A stretch of 6,420 nt of DNA from Spirochaetota bacterium. Its GTDB lineage: Bacteria; Spirochaetota; JAGLSM01. The translations under genes were made by a program, and so were the position numbers. The DNA is taken from contig JAGLSM010000128.1 in assembly GCA_023135745.1 (NCBI GenBank), positions 1-6,420 of the forward strand. The letters are read 5' to 3'. Below, in pieces: positions 1 through 5,931 of this stretch (the first letter of the stretch is position 1; each line of letters begins with the position of its first letter). The notes beneath the pieces were generated by a model. It ran no database searches, was not told the DNA's origin, and saw only the letters and a list, made by a program, of their open reading frames with translations.

Positions 1-893
1 CTTTTAAGAGCCGGAAGAGCCGCAACTCTAAATTTTCCAATTTCTTTTTGTGCAATCCAGGTCTTTAAATGCCCTGTCAACCACGCGCCCATTGGAAAAT
101 AGACTACCTTACCGTTTCTAATAGCCGCGTACCATTCATTTGTCCAATCGGATATCTTAGCATCCATCTTTGCTTCTCTGAACTTTCTTGCCCATTTTAA
201 AGCGGCTCTCACAATCGGTCTCTTAAGATTAGGTTTACCATCCTTGTCAAAGTAACGATATTGAGAAGAGTTAAAAATCATAAAGAATATATATGAAGCA
301 GTAGGAAGCAGCCATTGATCTATTTTACCATCTCCATCAGTATCCTTGGTAATCTTTTTACCCATATTATATACATCCTGGAGTGATCTAATTCTGTTTA
401 TATTAATATGGTTTTTATCAAGAACATCTTTTCTGTAGTAAATACATCCCGGAGCAATATCAACAGGCATTGCTATCATTTTTCCATCTGTAGTCATTGA
501 CTGCGCCCATTTGTAGGGAACTATATTACGTTTGTATTTCTTTGCATTGTAGTCTTTACCAAATAAATTCACAAACCCGCCACCTGCACCGAGCTGACCG
601 ATAAATTCAATTTCAACTGCCGCTACATCCGGAGCCCCTTGATTGGCTGCCATGGTTGTTATAAGCATATTATGATGATCCTGAAACCCCAGGGTTTTGA
701 GCTTGATCTTTACCTTTGGAAATTTCTTTTTAAATTCAGGAATGAGTTCCTTGTAAGCAACATTTAGATTGGGATAAACAGCAACAATAAGTTCATTCGG
801 TGAGTCACTTGACTTTCCCTTACAGTTTGTGAAAACAGCTAAACTCATCAATACGATTAGCAGTAAATTGATAAAAATAGATCTTTTTTTCAT
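1..893 (-). CDS. Sugar ABC transporter solute-binding lipoprotein (3' end outside window)
   Basis: The 297 visible residues read as a family 1 extracellular solute-binding protein (the UgpB/MalE type), which captures a sugar or oligosaccharide in the periplasm and delivers it to an ABC permease. What is seen: a start ATG with AAGGAG seven bases upstream; a lipoprotein signal with Lys-Lys-Arg, a hydrophobic run at residues 6-21 and Cys24 in the context FTNC; a first lobe opening with ELIVAVYPN (34-42); and the helix feature PEFKKKFPKVKI (52-63) followed by QGAPDVAAVE (85-94), typical of the family. An acidic, EF-hand-like loop DTDGDGKID lies at 184-192, and the GKVVYFPMGAW segment (261-271) matches the usual 'GKaAm...G.W' region. 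Family members are usually about 400-450 residues, so roughly a third is missing beyond the left edge. It has its own promoter and lies after a terminator, so it is probably not co-transcribed with the glycosidase unit. Permease genes may follow; this is inference. Substrate unknown. Confidence 0.9.
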   Translation of the reverse strand, partial: MKKRSIFINLLLIVLMSLAVFTNCKGKSSDSPNELIVAVYPNLNVAYKELIPEFKKKFPKVKIKLKTLGFQDHHNMLITTMAANQGAPDVAAVEIEFIGQLGAGGGFVNLFGKDYNAKKYKRNIVPYKWAQSMTTDGKMIAMPVDIAPGCIYYRKDVLDKNHININRIRSLQDVYNMGKKITKDTDGDGKIDQWLLPTASYIFFMIFNSSQYRYFDKDGKPNLKRPIVRAALKWARKFREAKMDAKISDWTNEWYAAIRNGKVVYFPMGAWLTGHLKTWIAQKEIGKFRVAALPALK

Positions 894-900
894 AAAATAG

Positions 901-906
901 CTCCTT
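901..906 (-). promoter_or_regulatory. Ribosome binding site of the solute-binding protein gene
   Basis: On the minus strand the bases read AAGGAG, seven bases before the ATG at 893-891. This fixes the start directly in front of the lipoprotein signal peptide. Confidence 0.8.
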
Positions 907-941
907 TTGAGTGTCTTTTTGTTTGTAAAGTGAACGTTATA

Positions 942-953
942 GATTGTACAGTC
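942..953. promoter_or_regulatory. Candidate operator: imperfect 12-bp palindrome after the promoter
   Basis: The plus strand reads GATTGTACAGTC, a dyad around TGTACA with one mismatched pair. It lies just downstream of the expected transcription start, a position where a repressor of sugar uptake could block transcription. A second short palindrome, AACGTT, follows at 933-938; its central CG resembles LacI-family half-sites but its flanks are not symmetric. Short palindromes arise by chance in A+T-rich DNA, so this is tentative. Confidence 0.2.
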
Positions 954-965
954 GATATTACTAAA

Positions 966-994
966 AAAGTATCATATAGTATTTTTTATGTCAA
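966..994 (-). promoter_or_regulatory. Probable sigma-70-type promoter of the solute-binding protein gene
   Basis: On the minus strand a perfect -35 box TTGACA (994-989) is followed after 17 bases by TACTTT (971-966), a four-of-six match to TATAAT. The bases TGA just before the -10 box give the extended TGn element, which compensates for the imperfect hexamer. The predicted transcript would start near 959 and leave a leader of about 65 bases before the ATG at 893. It lies between the upstream unit's terminator and this gene, as expected for an independent promoter. Confidence 0.65.
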
Positions 995-1023
995 TATTTT
1001 TCGTTTTACAGGTAAATGAATTT

Positions 1024-1056
1024 TAACAAAAAAACGCGGAGTAAACCCCGCGTTTT
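1024..1056 (-). terminator. Rho-independent terminator of the glycosidase/lipoprotein unit
   Basis: A nine-base-pair stem pairs 1031-1039 with 1048-1056 (CGCGG core extended by four A-T pairs) around an eight-base loop. On the minus strand it is followed by an unbroken run of seven T (1034-1028, partly shared with the stem). It begins about 30 bases after the stop codon of the 247-residue lipoprotein gene, so it ends the transcription unit coming from the right and separates it from the solute-binding protein gene. The stem is nearly symmetric with A-runs on one side only, so termination is expected mainly for minus-strand transcripts. Confidence 0.88.
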
Positions 1057-1085
1057 ATATAGACCTTCTATTTATACTCTATGTA

Positions 1086-1829
1086 TTACTCTTTTTGCCA
1101 ATATACATCATCAATATAAAATGAATCTCCAACAACACATGGATCGCTCTTGAATATCGCAAAAAAACTGATATTAGTAAGAGTTCCGGAAAATGGTCTA
1201 GGACTTGTCTCAGGAACTCGTTTAAAACTGCTGAGCGGTATTCGTACTCTATACCAGTTACCATCATTAGTAAACTGAGCATACCCTGGATATTTATATG
1301 AAGAATTAGTCATTAATTCTTGTAAAGTCTTCCAGCTTTCACGCTCACTTATTACCAAGCCTTCTTTAATTCCAGCCTGAAAATCCACACCGGCATCAAC
1401 CTTTGCCCAGAAATGGAGGTAACCAAAATTCCAGGCGGTCATGTTTGTGGTAGCTGCTTCCGTATTTGATGGATTTGAATATGAATAACCTACTCCATGC
1501 CATAAGGAAATATCATTTGTACAGGTAAATTTCAATGCTTTTAATCCTTCAGGAACACCTCCATAAACTGCGGTTTGTATAGTTGTATTAGATACCTGAC
1601 TCTCGTTGGTAACATCACCATGAGTATCAAATAGCCAGAAGTTTATTCTTATTTTATAAGTCATTAAATAAGACTCTGTAAAAAACGGCATTATATTATC
1701 ATCATATTTAGGAGTCGGTCTTATTGGTATATCGTCAGGAGGATCCCCGTATGGAATAACATCACAGGCTCCCAATGCTAACACCAAAACAACCCCTATA
1801 ACAAACAGCTTCATTATCTTTATAGTCAT
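1086..1829 (-). CDS. Lipoprotein with a jelly-roll, carbohydrate-binding-like domain
   Basis: This 247-residue protein has a lipoprotein signal (hydrophobic run at 8-19, lipobox LGAC with Cys22), then a Pro/Asp-rich linker (25-45) and a beta-rich domain to the end. The pattern YLHFWAKVDAG (137-147), NWYRVRIPLSSF (191-202) and the final FYIDDVYW (237-244) is that of galactose-binding-like or CBM11-like jelly rolls, in which a strand with 'W..v.IPLs.F' is followed by a closing 'yIDdi' strand. No catalytic motif was recognised, so glycan binding at the cell envelope is inferred. Asp at position +2 would retain a lipoprotein in the inner membrane under the E. coli rule, but that rule does not hold in all phyla. 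An in-frame ATG at 1865, overlapping the stop of the preceding gene (TAATG), would add 12 residues. The start at 1829 is preferred because AAGGAG lies seven bases before it. It is the last gene of the unit; the terminator follows directly. Confidence 0.8.
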   Translation of the reverse strand: MTIKIMKLFVIGVVLVLALGACDVIPYGDPPDDIPIRPTPKYDDNIMPFFTESYLMTYKIRINFWLFDTHGDVTNESQVSNTTIQTAVYGGVPEGLKALKFTCTNDISLWHGVGYSYSNPSNTEAATTNMTAWNFGYLHFWAKVDAGVDFQAGIKEGLVISERESWKTLQELMTNSSYKYPGYAQFTNDGNWYRVRIPLSSFKRVPETSPRPFSGTLTNISFFAIFKSDPCVVGDSFYIDDVYWQKE

Positions 1830-1836
1830 ACAAATA

Positions 1837-1842
1837 CTCCTT
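1837..1842 (-). promoter_or_regulatory. Ribosome binding site deciding the start of the 247-residue lipoprotein
   Basis: The minus strand reads AAGGAG, seven bases before the ATG at 1829-1827. This supports that start over the in-frame ATG pair at 1865 and 1862, which overlaps the stop codon of the previous gene and could only be used by translational coupling. Confidence 0.7.
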
Positions 1843-1864
1843 TTCTTTTCATAAACAGACATCA

Positions 1865-2491
1865 TTACAGCTGCTCATCCCAGGGGAAAGACCCCGGAGT
1901 CTTTATAACAAACCTGTTTGTCCTGATTAAAGCGGGATTATCCGGATCCTGATAGGGCTGTTCTACTATAGCATACCCGGACGGTTGACCGCCCAGTTCA
2001 ACTATACCATCGTAGCACATGAGATTTATTGCCATCGGCCACCCCCCTGTTGTAAATGTCATATCTTCAAAGAAATATTCCAGACAGTTTTTGTATGCCT
2101 TGATGGCATGATTGGTCAACTGTGAAGAACCGTCCCTGACAGCAAGCTCATGAATAGCTTTAGCTGTATATAATTGAGGTTCTCCCCATCCTTCAAGGGT
2201 CAAAAAGGTTGCCCATACATAGAATTTTTCCCTGGCATACCTTGTGTCAAGCTGCTGTATATCCCATTTTAATAGATTCCAGTCCCCCCTGACATGAAAA
2301 TCATGGAAATTATTATCTTCATCATCCATCACCGATGTATCAGGATAGATCCCCGCCTCGGCGGTTTTAATTACAAGCGGTTTTGTTGACAACGCAACCT
2401 TGTTAAGGTAATACGGATCCTGAGGTGTAACACCGCATGCCGCAACAATCAGCAAAGAAGCGATAAGCGTGTATAATAGTATATTTTTCAT
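1865..2491 (-). CDS. Lipoprotein of unknown function, weakly TPR-like
   Basis: I do not recognise a family for this 208-residue protein. It starts with a clean lipoprotein signal: Lys2, a hydrophobic run at 4-16 and the lipobox VAAC with Cys19. An acidic stretch MDDEDNN (55-61) is followed by a helical part at about 84-142 whose spacing recalls a tetratricopeptide repeat: WATFLTLEGWGEPQLYTAKAI (93-113, here broken by GWGEP) and HAIKAYKNCLEYF (128-140), like the second helix of a TPR. The last 60 residues are rich in Pro, Gly and aromatic residues with no helix pattern. The start is supported by AGGGAG ten bases upstream. It begins 21 bases after the fusion glycosidase gene and ends 35 bases before the next lipoprotein gene, so co-expression is very likely. 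A periplasmic or surface accessory role to the glycosidase-barrel protein is inferred from position only. Confidence 0.8.
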   Translation of the reverse strand: MKNILLYTLIASLLIVAACGVTPQDPYYLNKVALSTKPLVIKTAEAGIYPDTSVMDDEDNNFHDFHVRGDWNLLKWDIQQLDTRYAREKFYVWATFLTLEGWGEPQLYTAKAIHELAVRDGSSQLTNHAIKAYKNCLEYFFEDMTFTTGGWPMAINLMCYDGIVELGGQPSGYAIVEQPYQDPDNPALIRTNRFVIKTPGSFPWDEQL

Positions 2492-2512
2492 ATTGATAAG
2501 TCTCCCTTCTCT

Positions 2513-5500
2513 TTAAAATACAAACCTGTAGTAGACTGAAACCTCATGCATATGATGGTTTTTTCCGTCCAGCCATTCCTCAGGGACTGAGTATTCATCA
2601 AGATTTCTGTACTCATATAAAAATCCGATTTTATTTGATCTTCTCCTGTTAAGAAGACCGTCAAGCATTATTGAAAAATCGAATTTGATCTGCCACGGAT
2701 AAGTAAAATTCCACTCCTTCATCCAGTCATAAGGACCCCAACCGTCCTTAATAACCTCAAGAAGAAACATAAACTTACTATGAAGCCAGACATCCAGTTT
2801 TAAGGCCTGATAACTTACAGCGCGGTATGCACGATATGGTTCATTGAAATCAAAAAATTCATGCTTTGGAGTATCCCCGCCGAAATGCCATGCCTGCTGT
2901 TTTGCAATCTCAAGTCTGGTTATAATTTTAAGCACCGGGGAAGGATTAAGCACTAGTTTCCCGGCAAGTTTAAATACACTGTCTCTTGGAAAACCATTCG
3001 GCAGACCTAGAGTCTTACCGCCTTCATCGTACCAGAAGGTATAACCGTCTGTCGCTGTTGTGTACTCTGTATAGTTAAATACGATATTATAGGCAACCGG
3101 AGACGTTTCTCTTCTATCATTATCCCAATTGAAGAACCATGTACCGCCTGAAGGGTCATATTCAAAAGCAATCTCGTATGAATTTGCAGCCCTGTTCTCC
3201 ATAACAGCAAAAGGATCATCAATACGGTTTCTGGCTTTTGTACCGGGATACATAAAAGGTTCGTAGAGAGCAGCCTCAATATTAGGAAGTGCGTCTACAA
3301 GGTTCTTACGTATCATAACGCGGGGACGTAATCTCATACCTGCATTGAAATTTAATGTAATCCCTCCTTCATAGACAATCTTATTACCGTATCTTGAAAA
3401 AGGCATATAAGATCTTCCAAAATTGAGGAACGGATTGCCTCCATCTGCTACAATTCCTGAATACATGAACTGAAAATCAAAATGGAAAAATGTATTAAGC
3501 TTAAAATCCGCCTTCAGTCTTCCGCCAAGTGTATCGGATAAGCGCACATAATCCTGAATTACATCAAGATTGGTATTTAGATAACCTGTTCCGCTTGACT
3601 TTTCTGTATATCTGAAACCCTTACCGATCTTTTCGGTACCGGACATTATTCCTCCAAATTCTAACTTGAAACCGGTAATGGGTATCCACTGGAAATAGAG
3701 TGTTGTTACCCTTGTCGCCCAGTCAACCGGATTAATAGGATAAACTGACTGAATTTCCCTGAATTCTTCCTTATGAACAAAGGCAAATTCAAATTTATTG
3801 AAATTGTTCTCCACGAAATCTTTTGCTATATATCCATCTGAAGTATAATGATACTTGACCATAACCTGAGGATTAGCCCCCCAGTAAATCTCATTACCAA
3901 GAAGTATTTTCCATCCCTTGATTATTCCAAGCTTGCCGTCAAATTCAATACCGGAAGGAGCTTTGGTATGCCAAATATCCATACCACCCATGTCTGTAGA
4001 TTCAAGGTAAAGTCCGTACCAGTCACCTTCGTAACCCCAGTGAAACCTGGGGACATGGTGAAATACATTGATACTGAAATCAACGGTTTCAAACGTCGCA
4101 TTAAGGCTGTATATCTCAATCCGTTCCTTATCCGATATCTCAACATAATCCTGAACAACAGGTCTGTAAACGCCATTCGTAATTTTAGTAATAAGAACCA
4201 CCTGCTGTCCCCTGTTGAAGCTTTCATAATCCGGACCCGTAAGTTTCCTCGGGATACCGCCCATTATATTAAGCTTAAAATCACCAAATAGGTTTTTAAA
4301 CGGTTTAAAATGAAAATTAAGAAACACCATCTCTCCATGACTAAAATCAGCCAGCCTCTTGTTAAAAAGACCATCATCCCATCCAGTCATAACCCATTCT
4401 CCCCGCATCTCCCCGCCGGTAAGTGATAAGGCATCCATAGTATCAGGACTAAATTTTGATCTATATCTAAGCCAGTCCTCAACTGCCGATTTCTGAACCT
4501 TATCCTCGATACTTATACCGTCAATTCTGCGTCTAATTTGCGCTGCCGTTAAGTTATATGGATTTATCTTAAAAATTTCCTGAAGAACATAATAAGCTGT
4601 CTTTGGATATGTCTTTGTGATACCGTCAGTTCCGGGATATCCTTGAGCAGTTATACCCCACCATTCTTCTGTCATGTTGTTGAGGTTAGTCCTCCAGTCA
4701 GGAGCCCATCCACCCCAAATTTTACCCCAGCTGGATACAGTTTGATGGTCGTATAAAAATTCTTCAAGAAGGTACTTCCACCACTCGTCACGCCATTCAA
4801 ACTGGAAACCGCCAAGACAGTTGGATCCCTGATTCCCTTTCCCATGGCTGTTTAATAAAATATGCCGCCATTGTGATCTGATCATCTCTGACTGAACTCT
4901 CTCCATTGGCTTCCTGTTGTAGGAATCGTACCTGTCACATCCAAACTCGGTAAAAACAATCGGTTTATTTAAAATTTCCCGAACTTGTCTAAAGATGGTC
5001 TTCTTCTTTTTTGCATCATAGAATGTCGGCCCTCTATATACGTTTGCTCCATAAATATCAATATTAGGAGCATATTTTGCCAGCGTTTCGGCAAAAAGGA
5101 TATCTCCATTGACATACATATAAGGGTGGTTCCTGTCAATTTTCTTACATTCTCTTACAACCTCCCCTATAAGAGAGTATAAATGTTTTGCCTTTGCAGG
5201 CCTCTGTTTATCAAAGGGCATATCCTGGATATCGCCCCCTTTCCAGAAAAGACGAAAGTTATTTTCATTACCAATATTATAAATAAGAAGCCCCGGAACA
5301 TCTTTATACCTTCTGACCATTGCCTTAATCTGATTGATTATATTTATTCTTGTCCTTTTATTGTCGTATAAAGTAGGATTCTGCCAGTAGCCGTCAACAA
5401 AGGCTCCGTAACTTCCGCAGTAATGCTGTATAATATGCATTATCCCCCACTTTTCATACATATACTTGATCCATTTCGGAGGAGGTGGAGCTTCGCCAAA

Positions 5501-5830
5501 ATGCCTGATTGTATTTATACCTGCTTTTTTCAGAAGAGCCATTTCATAATCAAGCTGCTTCATTACCTTTTTATCGGGTTGGTTATATCTATTATACATG
5601 AAGTACTGACCCATGGGTTTTGGATCCCATACAACTCCCTTAATAAAATAATCCCGGCCGTCAACCTGCAGTTTCCATCCCCTCGCATCACGGATGACTC
5701 TGACCACATTACCCTTGGCAAAGGCGCTTGAAAAGAGAAGCAGAAGCAGAATAACCTGCAATAATCCCGATATAACGAATCGGGATAAAACACGCCGCCC
5801 TCTCTTTGGTATTTGGCAATACTTTTCCAT
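2513..5830 (-). CDS. Glycosidase (clan GH-A TIM barrel) fused to a predicted outer-membrane beta-barrel
   Basis: This 1105-residue protein has a Sec signal peptide (KRGRR in the n-region, hydrophobic run at about 18-33, cleavage after AFA at residue 38). Residues 40-425 form a TIM barrel of clan GH-A, as in GH2, GH5 and GH72: strand 1 FIKGVVW (62-68), GINTIRHF (104-111), YNIGNEN (184-190) with Glu189 as likely acid/base after the invariant Asn, NVYRG (263-267), VFTEFG (292-297) with Glu295 as likely nucleophile, and GGFQFEWRDEWW (340-351). It should hydrolyse or transfer beta-linked glycan with retention; the substrate is unknown. The remaining 630 or so residues (about 470-1105) show roughly 20 alternating amphipathic strands with short Pro/Gly/Asp turns, and end in VSVYYRFVF with a terminal Phe, the usual signature of BamA-assembled barrels. 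No cysteine lipidation, dockerin or S-layer motif is seen. The start at 5830 is chosen because GGAGG precedes it and the signal peptide follows; a TTG at 5872 and ATGs at 5848/5845 are alternatives. Confidence 0.85.
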   Translation of the reverse strand: MEKYCQIPKRGRRVLSRFVISGLLQVILLLLLFSSAFAKGNVVRVIRDARGWKLQVDGRDYFIKGVVWDPKPMGQYFMYNRYNQPDKKVMKQLDYEMALLKKAGINTIRHFGEAPPPPKWIKYMYEKWGIMHIIQHYCGSYGAFVDGYWQNPTLYDNKRTRINIINQIKAMVRRYKDVPGLLIYNIGNENNFRLFWKGGDIQDMPFDKQRPAKAKHLYSLIGEVVRECKKIDRNHPYMYVNGDILFAETLAKYAPNIDIYGANVYRGPTFYDAKKKKTIFRQVREILNKPIVFTEFGCDRYDSYNRKPMERVQSEMIRSQWRHILLNSHGKGNQGSNCLGGFQFEWRDEWWKYLLEEFLYDHQTVSSWGKIWGGWAPDWRTNLNNMTEEWWGITAQGYPGTDGITKTYPKTAYYVLQEIFKINPYNLTAAQIRRRIDGISIEDKVQKSAVEDWLRYRSKFSPDTMDALSLTGGEMRGEWVMTGWDDGLFNKRLADFSHGEMVFLNFHFKPFKNLFGDFKLNIMGGIPRKLTGPDYESFNRGQQVVLITKITNGVYRPVVQDYVEISDKERIEIYSLNATFETVDFSINVFHHVPRFHWGYEGDWYGLYLESTDMGGMDIWHTKAPSGIEFDGKLGIIKGWKILLGNEIYWGANPQVMVKYHYTSDGYIAKDFVENNFNKFEFAFVHKEEFREIQSVYPINPVDWATRVTTLYFQWIPITGFKLEFGGIMSGTEKIGKGFRYTEKSSGTGYLNTNLDVIQDYVRLSDTLGGRLKADFKLNTFFHFDFQFMYSGIVADGGNPFLNFGRSYMPFSRYGNKIVYEGGITLNFNAGMRLRPRVMIRKNLVDALPNIEAALYEPFMYPGTKARNRIDDPFAVMENRAANSYEIAFEYDPSGGTWFFNWDNDRRETSPVAYNIVFNYTEYTTATDGYTFWYDEGGKTLGLPNGFPRDSVFKLAGKLVLNPSPVLKIITRLEIAKQQAWHFGGDTPKHEFFDFNEPYRAYRAVSYQALKLDVWLHSKFMFLLEVIKDGWGPYDWMKEWNFTYPWQIKFDFSIMLDGLLNRRRSNKIGFLYEYRNLDEYSVPEEWLDGKNHHMHEVSVYYRFVF

Positions 5831-5931
5831 ATTTCCTCCAATCATCATAAATTCCCTATTTTTTAAAATCAACCATAATCACTTTATCCATTAACTCTAT
5901 AAAAAGAGTCTAATTATCCATAAATCAGTTA
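5831..5931 (-). other. 101-base spacer with a weak hairpin between two genes of the unit
   Basis: This is the widest gap inside the probable operon. It holds a five-base-pair hairpin (5894-5898 with 5905-5909, six-base loop) without a following T-run on the minus strand, so it is not a convincing terminator. No clear promoter is seen. The hairpin could mark a processing or attenuation point, but it is too weak to be called. Whether the partial gene to the right and the glycosidase gene share one transcript therefore remains probable rather than certain. Confidence 0.35.
5835..5839 (-). promoter_or_regulatory. Ribosome binding site deciding the start of the glycosidase-barrel gene
   Basis: The minus strand reads GGAGG four bases before the ATG at 5830-5828. 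The spacing is short but usable, and no comparable site precedes the in-frame ATGs at 5848 and 5845 or the TTG at 5872. The chosen start leaves a signal peptide of ordinary length. Confidence 0.6.

Noticed and set aside
324..350. DTDGDGKID loop as a dockerin or cellulosome motif
   Set aside because: A single such loop is common in sugar-binding proteins of ABC transporters; dockerins carry two loops in a small C-terminal domain.
741..893. Solute-binding protein as part of the same transcription unit as the glycosidase
   Set aside because: A strong terminator at 1024-1056 and a promoter at 966-994 lie between them, so co-transcription is unlikely although a functional link remains possible.
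963..987. A-run and T-run dyad overlapping the promoter of the solute-binding protein gene
   Set aside because: The arms pair only through A/T runs with a bulge; this is expected in such A+T-rich spacer DNA and is explained by the promoter elements.
3848..4291. Open frame of 147 codons on the plus strand
   Set aside because: It lies wholly inside the glycosidase-barrel gene on the other strand, has no ribosome site or recognisable domain, and the opposite frame carries clear protein features. The same holds for the shorter plus- and minus-strand frames overlapping that gene.
5844..5872. TTGATT and TATGAT with a 17-base spacer on the minus strand, a promoter look-alike before the glycosidase gene
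   Set aside because: Transcription would start inside the ribosome binding site, leaving almost no leader. A+T-rich DNA yields such matches by chance.
5894..5909. Hairpin between the partial jelly-roll gene and the glycosidase gene as a terminator
   Set aside because: The stem has only five pairs and no T-run follows on the minus strand.
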